Assembly (NCBI GenBank): GCA_022457065.1
Contig: JAJGBQ010000007.1
Span: 868,001 to 932,000, forward strand
DNA: 64,000 nucleotides
Source: Curvularia sp. ZM96
Lineage: Eukaryota; Ascomycota; Dothideomycetes; Pleosporales; Pleosporaceae
Reading direction: 5' to 3'
The notes below the pieces were generated by a model. It saw only the letters and a list, made by a program, of their open reading frames with translations, had not been told where the DNA came from and ran no database searches. A program made the position numbers and the translations under genes. This document shows, in pieces, positions 1-11,532 of this stretch; position 1 is the first letter of the stretch; every line of letters begins with the position of its first letter.

Positions 1-2174
1 ATGTTAGTCTTGAATCCTCCCCCTGTGGTCAAAAACAACAACTTACCGATGAATACGTCGTCCACCCAAACCCTGCATAAGCACGGTTAGCTGCCTAGTC
101 AACATGCTGAACCACCACGGAAAGCTTACCAAAAAGTGCAACAGGAACGACCCAGGCGCCTACGATCGTCGACGGGAGCCGAAATTCCGGCTCGGAGCCG
201 CCGGTCTGGCCTCCCTGCTGCTCCCGTTGTCGCACAAGCCTACCGTACACCCTCCTCCAGATGGGATCAGAGGACACGCCCGTGAGCATGCCCACCAGCA
301 GGCCCAAAAAGGCAAGTCCTGTCTGTGAGAGGCTGAATCCATGGTTGTTTCCGAATACGAGAGGAAAAGCGCCAAAGAACAGATAGAGGATCCCTAGCAG
401 AATGGCAGACAAGATGCACAAGTTCAGGCACTAATTCAAGTTCGACAAGTCAGTCTAGTCCAATCCTTGTGGCTTATCGAAAAGCCCCCAAACATACGTA
501 CCATGGGCTCAAAAAACAAAAGTTGAAACGGCCGAATGCATGACCACAGGACCGTTCTGGCAATGGATCTGTCCATCTTTTCGATCGGCGCTGTCCACTC
601 TGGGTTGCCAGTCTCCTTCCGCAAGCGAATGGCTTTACGCCGTAGGAGAACGGGGTGGTACGTTTCAGGTACAAACAGGACAATCAGGCAAAGCTTCCAG
701 CACAATTCAGCATTAGTCTATCAGTCTGCAGGACAGTGAAGCGGTACAAAACCTTACCTGAACTCCAGACCAGATGGTCAGTAAGTAGAAACACCTAGTT
801 CAACTCTAGTCAACGCGCCGCTCCTTGTTACGTGGCAAATCAAAATGAACGGGGCAAAGAATATGCCGTCATGCATACGAGCGGGAGCGGGGAAATCCAT
901 GGACAGGATCATGTCGGCAGTGCAACCCACTTCCCCTATCCAAATGCAGATGGCAGTGCCGCAAAGTGGGGGGCCGATGGGTCTGTTGAATGATTGAATG
1001 ATAAGCTCAATACTTACCATCTCCAAGTAGTATGCTCCATGAGGAAGCCTCCGATAAGAGGCCCTAGTTCGGGTCCAACTGGGATTCTTAGTACATGCAC
1101 TGCAGCAATAGTGCCAAGCTCGCAACCGCTATACGTACCGAATGGACTGGCTGTATACACCATCATAGGCGCTGACAGTTCCTGTATTTGCTGGCGTCAG
1201 AATGACTACGACAATGACAAATACCATCTTGGACAAACACGGCAAAAGAGGGTAAGAACTAACGTGTTTCGCAAACATGTCTCCAACTGTACCCCCAGCG
1301 ACACTGAGAAAGGCTGAGCCAGCGAGGCCATCGAGGAACCGTGCTACCAGCATCGTCTCAATATTCCTCGCCACAGCACACGGAATCATCCAGATAAGGA
1401 AGAAGCTAAACGACCCAATATAAATCGGTCTTCTGCCAAAAAACTGCCACTCATGTCAATCAAGCTGTTGCCTTCACACTAGATAGATCTGTCTTCTGCT
1501 GCAGTCAGGCAGACCACGTAGGTGCACATACCTCAGAGAGCGGACTAAGCACCATAGGCCCCGTCCCCAGCCCCGCTACAAACAAGGATAGCCCAAGCGT
1601 ACATACGAGGCGCGAAGTCCCGAATTCAGGTTGCAGCTGACTGTACGTTGACGTGTAGAGTGACGAAGTGCAGGTTCTATATCAGCCGCATTCGCTCTCG
1701 TTAGCTCCTCTCCATATCAAGAAAAGACTACTTGTTACACCGATAAAAGAAGACGTACACACAAAGCGAACTCGAAGCGCATATCAGCACAATCGCCCAC
1801 CGCCGCAGTTTACTCATACTCTTGGGGTTCTCGGGATCGGCATCGCCGTCCCAAGAGACGAGATACGGCGATTGCTGCTCTGTCACAGGCCCTGTGGCCG
1901 GTGCTGTTGGGCTTGCGATCTGAGCGGATTCCGGATCAAAGCACGTGTAGCCGTCGCCGCCGGCTCGCGAGTGATGCGATCGAATGGTTTTCAAGCTGCG
2001 GCCATCTTGGGAGCGAGCACGGGACTTTGATGGCGCTTTTTCTGCCTCCTCCTCTCCTATGCGTTTTTCCTCTTCATTCGCATCAATAGCCGATCCATCT
2101 CTTTTCTCATACGAGCTCGAGGCACTATCGTCGTTGTTTGCTGACGTCGCGCTCAATTCTCTTTTTAGATCCAT
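1..2174 (-). CDS. MFS multidrug/polyamine-type transporter (DHA1 family), 3' end outside window
   Basis: Proton-coupled plasma-membrane efflux carrier of the major facilitator superfamily, drug:H+ antiporter 1 type. At least nine exons can be read on the minus strand: 2174-1759, 1676-1532, 1443-1264, 1181-1139, 1078-1018, 794-758, 693-502, 430-130 and 72-47, each with GT/AG borders that keep frame. About 130 charged residues precede the first membrane helix. Diagnostic pieces are the loop FFGRRPIYIG after helix 2, RFLDGLAGSAFLSVAGGTVGD, GPELGPLIGGF and VPETYHPVLLRRKA before the central loop. The last readable exon gives FGWTTYSS. A GACTAAC branch site at positions 4-10 (minus strand) shows the next exon lies beyond the window, so the C-terminal helices are missing here. 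The substrate cannot be told from sequence. No neighbour suggests a biosynthetic cluster. Confidence 0.88.
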
Positions 2175-3647
2175 CTTTTTTTTTCAGATTATTTATCCGC
2201 CTCTTTTCGCACGAAAACAAAGCCGAGTCCTCAAAGCGCAGGCAAAAATCACCACTGTCTCTTCTGGAAAATCCTTTATCCAGCGTTGGGGACCGAGTCG
2301 AGTCGTGGACACACGGATATAACGGTCCTCCCCCCCTTTCTTTCTGCTATATCTCCTTGCGCGCGAGAATACCCGTTAGACGTCACACACACGTCGACCG
2401 TATGCAAAACCAGCGAATCGCCGTACGAAAAAAAAGCCGTCGAAGTGATGCGATGAAAAGAGAAGAGAAAAGAGACAGATGCAAACATGATACAATAGCA
2501 ACTTGACTAGGCCCATTGCCATGGCCCGCCGAACGCGGGCTAGACGACCCACAGTCTGGATGCGGTTTCCGTTTCGTTCGCGCTGCGCGCAAAGTGGGGA
2601 TGACGTTTTTGGTCGTCGTTTTGGTCCTAGTATCTAGAGGCGAAAAAGAGGGCAGGGGGTGCGGTGCGGTATCCGAATTCTAGTTTGTCGGATAAAGAAC
2701 TTGGGGCTCTCTCTACATACTTACATCCACTGCTTTACGAGTAGGTAAACACTTATACAGATACTCTTTTTTTTTGCGCGGCTTATCTGATATCATCGTA
2801 GCGTAGTTCTCGTAAAACTACAGATATGCTTTGCGCTATGATCGCGACATTGTCGTTCTTCTTTCCAAACACCCGCATAGCAGAACTCGTCATAACTTCC
2901 TCGAGCGAGCGAACGGTTCCTTGAATTGCCGGTTCTTAGCCGCTGGAAACCGTTACATATCCGTAGTATGGCGCGCACGCGAACGCTAGTGCCAGAGAAG
3001 CCTCAGCCTTAGCTTCTTGCCAAGATCGATGGATCGCCTTTTTGCGTCCCTGCATTTCCGAGGTCTACAGTTTTCACGGCTAGGCAATTCATTCTTGGGG
3101 GGCTTGGAATGTGAACGGCGTCATATTATAGTTTACGAGTACGAAGTACGAGAAGGAATCTAACGTGGCGACCACCCATTTTTTTTCTCTCTCTCTTGAG
3201 GTAAAAGAACTGCAAGGTGAGAATGCCCGGGGTTGGTAGGGAGTGTGCGACTACACGTTGGGTATCTAGGGACGTACCCAGGACTTGAGTAGATTTAAGA
3301 AAAAGAAATCAGAAAAAGAAATGCTTGTCCGCTCCACCTTGTAGCCGCTGTAAATGGGGGGCAGGGGGAAGAAAGCAACGGCATCGGCACTAGAAGCCAG
3401 GGGGTGGGTGGGATGAACCACGAACCAAAAAGCAACGGGGCGAGGTGAACCCTTGTTTTTCTGGGGTGTGGAGAAAAGGGAAAAGGCTGCTAAGCGAGCT
3501 ATTGAATGGTCTTGGGATGCTGGGGGTTGGAATGCTTGTTTTCTATCGACTGTGGGGAAGAGAAGGGGGTCAGTAATGTATGTAACTGTGTATCAACACC
3601 TCCTTTCCAATCCCATTTATTATACTATACATCTCCACAGACATCCC
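2175..3647. other. intergenic region upstream of the MFS gene
   Basis: Promoter side of the transporter and 3' side of the URN1-like gene. It contains pyrimidine-rich runs near 2170-2350 and T-runs near 2768 and 3180. I see no coding potential, repeat or RNA gene in it. Confidence 0.5.
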
Positions 3648-5423
3648 CTACTCCTCCTTCAAACTCTTCATCAGCCCCTCCCTGCCCACCTTCATCGCGC
3701 GCTCAATCTCCTCTTCCTCCTCCCTCAACCTCCCCTTTCCATACGCCAAATCGCGCTCTTGTCTCCTCTTCTCCTCTCTAACGCGGCGCTCGCGATCCGC
3801 CAGCGCCTTCTCTCTCCGCTCGCGCTCTGCTGCTTTCTTCGCGCGCTGGGCTTCCTCTTCGGCGGAATAGCTAGAGTCGGCGGGCGCGGGGGGTAGCGTG
3901 GAGATATATGTTTTTATCAAAGGCTCGCGCGTAGCGGGCGGGAGGGAGATGTAGCGGAGATCGCTGAGCACGGGCGAGGGTAAGGTGTCGATTGTGGTTC
4001 CTTGATTCAGCAGCGCGAGTGGCTGTGCGCGGAGGAGTGCCGTGAGGTCTGCCTTGAGATCTGATGATCTCATGGCTAATCGCTTGATGTGGTCGCGGTA
4101 GAGTTTCTCCTTGTCTTTGTCTGGGAGCTTGGTATCTTTGATTTCTGGTTCCTTCTTGAATTTTCTGCGGAATTCGGGCCAGTAGAGTTTTGGGGTTGCG
4201 TGACGGTCTAGCAAGGCGAGATAGGGTATTCGAGGGTCGCGTTTTGCTTGCTTGGCTTTTTCTTCTTTGAGGAATTGCGCTTTATCGCGAGACCACTCGT
4301 TGAAGCACTCTTTCCGCGCGGCCATGTTTGGTAGAGCTTTGTAGCGTTCATCGTCGTATAGTACTCCATCGTCGAGAATCTTGTCCCAGGGAGTGAAAGG
4401 GTTTATGCCTTTGTCGTCCAACAACTCCTTGAAAAGCGCTTTACAATCTTCTTCAGACAATGCAGGCTCCTCGTCATCGTACTGCTCGTCGTAGCCCTGA
4501 TCCATCTCCATCTCCTCCATTTGTGCTAGTTGCCATGCGAGATCATCTTCTCCCATTTCGGGAGCCTGGTCGCCGGCTGGCTCTTCGGTCCGTTGTCGCT
4601 TTGATGCATTGCCCGAATCGTCCTCGTCGTCCGTAACTTCCACCTCTTCATACTCCTCGTCGTTCTCCATGCCTTCTTCACCGTCCACTTCAACAATCTC
4701 CATTGCCTCTTCACGGGCTGCTATATCCGCTTCTATCTCCGCCATGATATCGTCCTGTTCATCTTCCACATCGCTGGGCTCGCCACGCTCCCTTCGTTCC
4801 TTGCGTTCGCGCTCCTTGCGATCAAACTCTATCACAGCGGACATGACATTGGGCGGGAACTTCCAGAAACTCTCGTTCGTCTCTTTGTTCCACACAAACC
4901 GCCGCCCAAACTTGGTCCTCACCAACACCCACGGCGCACAATTGGGGATATCTTGACGGTGCTTGGGCCTGTCATCGCGCTCTCTTCGCCTGTCGTTGAA
5001 GTTGCTGTGTCCCCCACGCATCCCACCCCGATGACCACCTCTTGACTGCGCTCCGTCATGTCGAGGGAATTGTCTCGGCGCGCTTGCGAAGATAAAGTCG
5101 GTAAGATGCGATTGGGGCTGCAGGGTAGGTTGTGTCGCTGGTGTCGGTTGCGCGTCATAACCAGCATCGTAACTTTGGGCCGCGGCATAGGGAGCAGGTG
5201 TGACAGGGAGCACTGGCTGATAGGGCGGCGCTGTGTCTGCTATAGGTCGCGCGTATGTCGATTTCTTGGTCTCTCTGTTGTAATAGTAAGTATTTCCTGA
5301 GACGGGTTAGTAGAGGCTTATGACGCAGGTAGAGCTCTAGCTACCATTCGGCGCCTTGTGTTCTGTCCAGCCTGGAGGAAGCGGCGGCGGTGGGGCAGGC
5401 GGTCGCACAGGAATGTCAGACAT
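3648..5423 (-). CDS. WW/FF-domain pre-mRNA splicing factor, URN1-like
   Basis: 575-residue nuclear protein in two exons (5423-5345 and 5296-3648; intron 48 nt, GTAGCT...CTCAG, branch CTAAC). The start is the ATG that puts PPLPPGWTEH at residues 13-22. A WW domain covers about residues 15-44 (W19, YYY core, P44). A second WW-like segment follows at about 147-175 (W149, FVWNKETNESFW). An acidic stretch comes next, then an FF-type helical domain at about 307-365 (KALFKELL...WDKIL...YKAL) and a highly charged K/E/R coiled coil to the C-terminus. WW-then-FF is the order of Prp40/CA150/URN1 proteins, which bind proline-rich partners and the phosphorylated RNA polymerase II tail during splicing. One FF module rather than several favours URN1 over Prp40. 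Only 266 bp separate its start from the divergent proteasome gene. Confidence 0.8.
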
Positions 5424-5689
5424 TTTGGAGGCGCGGCTAATCAGTAAAGCCCGGTACGAGTCCAAGCCTTCTCGTATAGCAAAAGTGGTCAAGGTTTGGT
5501 GTTGCGGCTCATGGATCCAAAATGTCGTCGGCGCCAAGCGCAGCGAATCGCCGACGCGCTGCGTAGGAGCTTGTGCCTGGAGCTCTGAGCACCAACACCG
5601 CAGCCCACGCCGACTTCCCCACTACTCTCCCTTGTCTGTTGGCGACAACAACCTCAACATACACCAGAGTATCCGCATAGAGTGCAATC
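5424..5689. promoter_or_regulatory. shared divergent promoter, URN1-like / proteasome alpha subunit
   Basis: 266 bp between the two start codons must hold both promoters. I see no clear TATA box, as expected for housekeeping genes. Confidence 0.5.
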
Positions 5690-6601
5690 ATGTCGCGGAG
5701 ATACGATTCCAGGGTATGTGTTTTGTGTTCCAGGCTGCAATCCGGCCACTAACGGTGTATACAGACGACCATCTTCTCCCCAGAGGGTCGCCTCTACCAG
5801 GTTGAATACGCGCTGGAAGCCATCTCGCACGCCGGAACAGCCTTAGGCATCTTGGCACAGGATGGCATTGTCCTTGCCGCAGAGCGAAAGGTCACCAGCA
5901 AGCTGTTGGAACAGGATACATCGGCGGAGAAGCTGTACATCCTGAACGAGTGCGTAATCGGGAGCGGTTAGGTTGGGAGCCTGTGCTAACAAGCGTACAG
6001 CAACATGATTTGTGCTGTAGCAGGAATGACGGCTGATGCCAACATTCTCATCAACTACGCCCGACAAGCCGCCCAGCGTTACCTCCTCACCTACAACGAA
6101 GACATTCCCTGCGAACAGCTCGTCCGCCGTTTATGCGATCTCAAGCAGGGTTACACGCAGCACGGAGGTCTCCGACCATTCGGTGTGTCCTTCATCTACG
6201 CTGGTTGGGACCCGCAGCGACAGTTCCAGCTCTACCAGAGTAATCCCAGTGGCAACTACGGCGGTTGGAAGGCAACGAGCGTCGGTGCAAACAATGCTTC
6301 GGCGCAGAGCTTGCTGAAGCAGGATTACAAGGAGGAGTGCAGTCTCAAGGAGGCATGTGGGCTTGCTGTCAAGGTGCTAAGCAAGACGATGGACTCGACC
6401 AAGCTGAGCAGTGAGAAAAGTGCGTACGCTATTCGCTTCCCTACGAAACAATGCTGACAGACTGCAGTTGAATTTGCGACAGTAGGAAAGACCAAGAGCG
6501 GAAAGATCTACCACCACCTTTGGGGAGCGGACGAGATTGATGCTCTGCTCAAGGAGCATGGCCTGGCCAAGGCTGAGGACACTGAAATGTCCGAGTCATG
6601 A
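5690..6601 (+). CDS. PRE9: 20S proteasome alpha subunit (alpha3 in yeast numbering; PSMA4 type)
   Basis: 253-residue subunit of the outer ring of the 20S core particle. It has four exons: 5690-5713, 5765-5949, 6001-6419 and 6468-6601, with small introns of 48-51 nt that all keep frame. The N-terminus has the alpha-subunit signature [20 protein letters not shown], followed by a continuation typical of PSMA4/Pre9 ([19 protein letters not shown]). Length matches the family (about 250-260). Alpha subunits have no catalytic threonine and none is seen; their N-termini gate substrate entry. The C-terminus is acidic (EDTEMSES), as is usual. The very short first exon (24 nt) is easily missed by gene finders. 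The call as a proteasome alpha subunit is secure; the exact paralogue is highly likely. Confidence 0.95.
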
Positions 6602-6987
6602 AGAATACGATCAATGCACGACATGAACAGGCGCAACGGAAAGGCCTCTACATGATAAAACGAGGCTTGTAGTATATCATACAAGTGAGAGCTATGGCAT
6701 CTCGTAGCTAATCTCACACGTCATGACCTTTTGTGTGCTACATTGAACTACGTGACTGTAATTGTGGTCTTGAAACTAACTGCCTCTGAGGAGGCACCGT
6801 CCCTGTCTGTTCCTGCTTGTCCCTGCCTGTTTCCCTATGCCGCGGCGATACCTTCCGGCCTAGATCACACTGCGGCAATACCAGGATTCTCTCATCCTCT
6901 CACCTCACCTCACCTTGATCATATCTCAACACACCATATTGTTGCTTGCATTACTTACTCTCTCATCGATGAGCATTCTAACCCAAC
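6602..6987. other. intergenic, proteasome gene to hypothetical gene
   Basis: 386 bp holding the 3' UTR of the proteasome gene and the promoter of the next. It includes a short direct repeat (ctgtctgttcctgcttgtccctgcctg) near 6801-6830 and a ctcacctcacctcacc run near 6895. No gene seen. Confidence 0.4.
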
Positions 6988-8299
6988 ATGACTACCCCTC
7001 ACTGGCCTAGCGTTAGATCGTCTACCAACTCTGGACCTTCATCGTTCCTAAAGCACCTGCTCGATGAGATTAATGGGACTGGACCTCCTACGGCTTCGTG
7101 CAACAGCAAACCTTCGCGGGTTAGTCCCAGGTATACTAACTGATCCCTCCAAGCTCCAAGCCATTCTTTAACTGGACGTGCTAACATAAACAGAGTGAGG
7201 TCAAGTCGAGACAAAGAGAGGCGTGTGCCTTCAGTCTGGGTTAGCGGGGATGTCGTTGCTCAAGAAACCCGCGAAAGACTTCGGACGGCCGATGAAGCGC
7301 GTTTAAAGAACACCGACACCTTTTCTGAGGAGCAGGATGGCCTGGGTGGGAAGGCCTTGGTACGAACGCGACCCAATTTGAGCAAACTAAAGACGCAGCT
7401 ACCAGCACCATCCCAGGACGAGGTCGCTCAGTCAAGCTCAACACTGACTTGCAGCGAATCCGGCTTATCATCGACTACGTCAAATAGCGAGGCTCCATCT
7501 TCTGCGTTGACTACGTCTTCTACGAGCGCCACGTTGGCACCATCTCATTTTGGTTCTGGAAATAACAGTCGTACGTACAACCCTGCCTTTGAAATTGATG
7601 ACGCATTTAGAGAATGAGAACATTCTGCATGATGCTCATCGTATTCTTCATAGCTCAGTGGCACGAAGTCAATGCTTTCTTGTTAACAAGCTCACAGCTC
7701 GCAAAAGAGAACAAGGCCTCGATGACACTGAATGCCAGCATGTGTCGAAAAAGATGCGCTCAATTCCATCGCCGGATGTCCAGGACTTGCTCATTCCTGC
7801 AAATGGTGAACCGCACCTCACCATGGATTTTCGGGATCTCTTAGATCGCGGAAATTTGTTATGTGAGAAAGCCTCCCACATGTCCAACGAGCATCGGTGC
7901 CTCGAATCTCTGCCTTCTGGATACAGTTTCGCCATCGATGATCCAGCGTCTGCCAAGGCGCCCCGACCGACGACTCAGCGAGAACCAGGATGGCAACGGA
8001 CTTCGACAACTCCAGACCGGGCAGAGACACCAGAGACCCCAAGTTATGCAAGACCCTTCCATCTCTTCGACGCAAGTGTTTTCATGCACGAGGATGGTCG
8101 CGGTAACAAATGTATGCAAGATATCTCTATTTACAAGGCCACCCACGGGGACCAATGGGCAGAGAATTCACTCTGCGAGCATTGTTTTCGCCAACGCGGT
8201 TTGTTCAGTAGGGTACTGGCGTACGGCTACGAGTCGTGCGGGCGGGAGGAGCGTCTGAATGATTATTATTGGGAGCCTGCGGTAGGTTTGAAATTCTAG
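6988..8299 (+). CDS. hypothetical protein, 402 aa, three exons
   Basis: Not recognised. Three exons, 6988-7130, 7194-7570 and 7611-8299, join in frame across two small introns (63 and 40 nt; GTATAC..ACAG and GTACGT..TTAG). The 40-nt intron is at the lower limit for fungi. The start is the ATG giving MTTPHWPSVRSS. The first half is Ser/Thr-rich and probably disordered. The C-terminal third is more ordered and contains a small Cys cluster (SLCEHCFRQRG and YESCGREE) with aromatic residues around it, ending DYYWEPAVGLKF. The Cys pairs might bind zinc but do not match a finger family I can name. No signal peptide or membrane segment. It looks like a conserved but uncharacterised fungal protein. 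Confidence 0.6.
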
Positions 8300-8639
8300 T
8301 TTAGCATGTTGCCTTGTTTCTACGAAATTGTTCTGTTTCCCTATCTGCAAGATCGATGTTGCAAGTGCAAAGTCGGACAAATCCTCAAAACGTTTTTTAG
8401 ATCCAGTTTTCAGGTTTTTTTATTACTAAAAAATAGTGAGGATTATAAATGGTGATAAAGAAGATACAGAACTCATGTAGCGGAACCCCACGTATCCGCT
8501 CATCCATCTCCTTAACAGCCCCTCTAAGCCAATTTATCCCAGCATCATCCCAGGCTCTTACTTCCGCTCCCAATCATCTCTTTTTTCCTCCACCATCGTC
8601 TCTTTCAAATTCCCCGACACAGCTAGCCTAGAAACTACC

Positions 8640-10400
8640 CAAGCAACCGTGGATTACTGTGCTCGTATTCGTATTACTAACACTGCTCTTTTGGCACTAC
8701 CACAACACCCTCGTGTCTTTTCTCTTTCTTTACGAAAGCGAAAATTGTTATTACTCTAAATAGCAAATCCCAAATTTTCCATTGAACGCTGTCTCGTACT
8801 CGGGTTCCAAGTGCGTACAGCGACCAATCATTTTCCCTAGTGCCCGATGTCATTCTGTATACGAGAGCGAGACAGCAAGAGACAGCGTTACCCTAAACAG
8901 CAACTCCTACATTCCCCGTCTAACACTGTCTTCGTACTCGCTTTCTAAGTGCCGCTTCTTCCGTTACGCTGGCTTTTTCCTAGCGCCATTTGACATGCCA
9001 CGACATGCCACGACATTGCTGTCCCGCCGATGTTTCACGGCTAATGGCACTTAGCGTATGAAGCGAGACAGAAAACGAGAGCCAAGTTTACTGTAAGCAG
9101 TAAAATCCTACTCACCGTCACTTCTTCCGTGGATTTCTGCGTCGGATTCGGGTTCAAATAACTCTACATCTCGCTTTTTGATTGGGTGCTTTTTCCTAGC
9201 TCCCTTTGTGCTACTGCATATGCGAGACTGATAGAGATAGAGTTACTACAAACAGTAACATTCTATTCGTATCTTCTCTTGACGTGGATTACTGCGTCGT
9301 ATTCGCGTTCCAACACGTCCTCATCTCTCTTCTTTCCTCTCATGGATCTACTTTTCTGCAATCGCTTTTTCTCAACGCCACGTAACCTGTCATGACTCTC
9401 TTATCAATATCGCTGTGAGAACCGAGGCAGTACGCGTAGAAAGAAAGCGAAACCGAGAGACATAGAATTACTACATGTAGTAATACATTCTTTTTCCTAC
9501 TGTACCGTGGATTCCAGTGTCGTATTCGCATTCTACTATATCCACAAGTGTCCATACCTAGCCGCATTCATTTCTCTTTTCTAACGTGTCTGCCTTTGAC
9601 TCGCTCTCTCTAGCGCCACTACGACATGACTCTGCAACATATGTCACCGTGAAAAACCACGAAGAGTGAGGCCAAGAGACACAATTACCCCAAGCAGTAA
9701 TACCTCAGTCGCTTTCTCCTTTGCCGTAGATTCCTGCATCGTATTCGGGTTCAAATAACCGCACAACTTCCCTTTTCTGACATGGTACTTTTTACTCGCC
9801 TTCTCCTTAGCGCCACCACCTCGTGACTCTGGCGTCTTATCTCAGTTCTATGCATGGAGCGAAAGCAAGAAAAAATTACTACAAACAGTAATTACCTCAG
9901 TCATTCTCACCTCTGCTGTAGATTCCTGCATCGTATTCGCATTCCACTCCCTTCTGAGAGTCCGTTTTCTCGGTAATTGCCTTCCCTAGCGCCACCATGA
10001 CTCTCTCCCTCTCCTCTCCCGTCCCACGCTGTCGGTTCCACCCTAACCATACGCTACAACCACCCACTGGGGACTCGACCGGAAGTTAAAAAAAAATTAC
10101 CACAAACAGTAACTTCTCACGCTCCCTCCTTCTCTAACCGTAGATTCCTGGCTCGCACTCGCTTTTTTTTCTCCTAGCGCCATACGGCTTCTCCCGTCCC
10201 GACTCCCAAGCTGTCGGTTTCAGACTACCACTACTACTATCCCTACTACTGCCGGGCTAGAAAACGAAACCGGGAGAAAGAGAGAGAGAGAGTGGGCTAA
10301 AGAATTACTACAAGCAGTAATGTCCTTGGTTTCTTTGTTGTACTGTAGATCTCTGCGTCGTATTCGCATTCAAAACGTACTCGTATTATTTCTCTCTTAG
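8640..10400. repeat. array of about ten diverged tandem modules with an inverted-repeat core
   Basis: Three conserved boxes recur in the same order. Box 1 is an 18-bp inverted repeat of type ATTACT-N6-AGTAAT at 8750, 8887, 9087, 9242, 9467, 9684, 9875, 10096 and 10304. Box 2, about 35-55 bp later, is GTAGATTCCTGCRTCGTATTCGSRTTC, with ten recognisable copies from about 8650 to 10362. Box 3, CTAGCGCCA (often followed by CATGACTCT), lies near 8978, 9194, 9367, 9611, 9806, 9987 and 10172. Spacing is about 140-225 bp. Sequence between boxes is not conserved, so this is an old or constrained array. Weak box 2 echoes continue near 10725 and 11005. There is no protein-coding signal across it. Function unknown. 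Confidence 0.75.
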
Positions 10401-11532
10401 GATAGGCAAGGAGTCAGCTTTTTTTTCCACACATCTACACATTTGACATTTCCACAAGAAACGTCCCAACTGGGCATATTCCTCACACCAAAACCATAGA
10501 CCATTATCTTCGCACTCTCTCCTTCGCTTTCATTTTCTTCCCGCTATTTTACCTTGTTCTTTGCCTTTTCTATGCCCGCGTTGTGCTTTTTTTTTTTCGG
10601 CCGCCGCATCCGCACGTATGACGCTCATCTTCCGCCACTACTAAAAAGCCAGACATGGCGGTGAACAAAAAAGCCATACATACGTGGTTATCCATGTGGC
10701 GCGTGGAGGACAGTGCTTTTTTACACCTTCGCATTCTGGTTCGGATTCTAGGTATAGTGCTAGACTAGCTAGCGTGGCTTGGACCCTGGGAGGGCGTGCC
10801 GTTTCCGGTAATAAGGGCGCGGGTATACCATACCGCGGCTTACTACCTACCACCACTTCATTCGTAGCAGGGATTGGTATGCAAAAAGATGGAAATGAGG
10901 GGAAGCATGGGTATGTGTATCGGATAAATGACTTTGGATTAGTCTGCGATTGGACTACATGCCAGGACGTGGGGTAAAGAGATGGCAAAGATAACAGTCG
11001 ACGTTCGTATTCTCATTCTCTCTCGGTTTCCTGCCGTCCCAAGCGAATGGCTTCGGCGGTAAGTGCCGAAGAGCTAGCGACGGAAGATGCCACGTCCAGA
11101 CTACGTACTACGTTTGATGCTAGACTAGTACTCCTAGTACCGACTATCGGAAGTTTCACTCCAGACTACATACGTGACTCGGTTGAGGATGAACTCCCTT
11201 CACACATGCTATCCACAGGAAGTTCACACAGAAGATGGGCAAGATCGATCGTACACAAATCGAATCATTTTCGAACTAAGTAGAAAAAAACAACCAACTA
11301 AACACCACATATGGGTATCAAAAAATATACTCATGAAAGCATGAAAGAGCGCCACCACCGCTGGGGCCGCGACCCACGGCTGATCCCGAAGAGACAGACT
11401 AACAGAGAGACAAGCTAATACCCAAGCGCGCCGGCTGTCCCGAGATCGTCGTATCCCTTTTGTTATGTATTGTACGTACATCATAATCCGACAGTTGACG
11501 TAGATGTAAGGTCATGACACCGCAACCTCTTC
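10401..11532. other. convergent intergenic, right part
   Basis: Follows the module array and runs to the 3' end of the Bye1-like gene. It contains T-runs near 10588 and scattered similarity to array box 2. Open frames here lack codon structure and family resemblance. No gene seen. Confidence 0.45.

Noticed and set aside
1..40. Further MFS exon after an ACAG acceptor near position 25
   Set aside because: The sequence after it contains GACTAAC, a branch site, and translates to nothing like the expected helix; the intron more likely continues beyond the window.
4609..4956. Serine-rich plus-strand frame inside the URN1-like gene
   Set aside because: It is the reverse complement of the Asp/Glu-rich coding stretch of the URN1-like exon.
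8640..10400. CRISPR array
   Set aside because: Modules are long, diverged and unevenly spaced in a eukaryotic intergenic region, and there are no identical short repeats with unique spacers.
10641..10988. 115-codon minus-strand frame in the convergent intergenic region
   Set aside because: No family resemblance, no splice structure, and an overlapping plus-strand frame of similar length suggests compositional openness.
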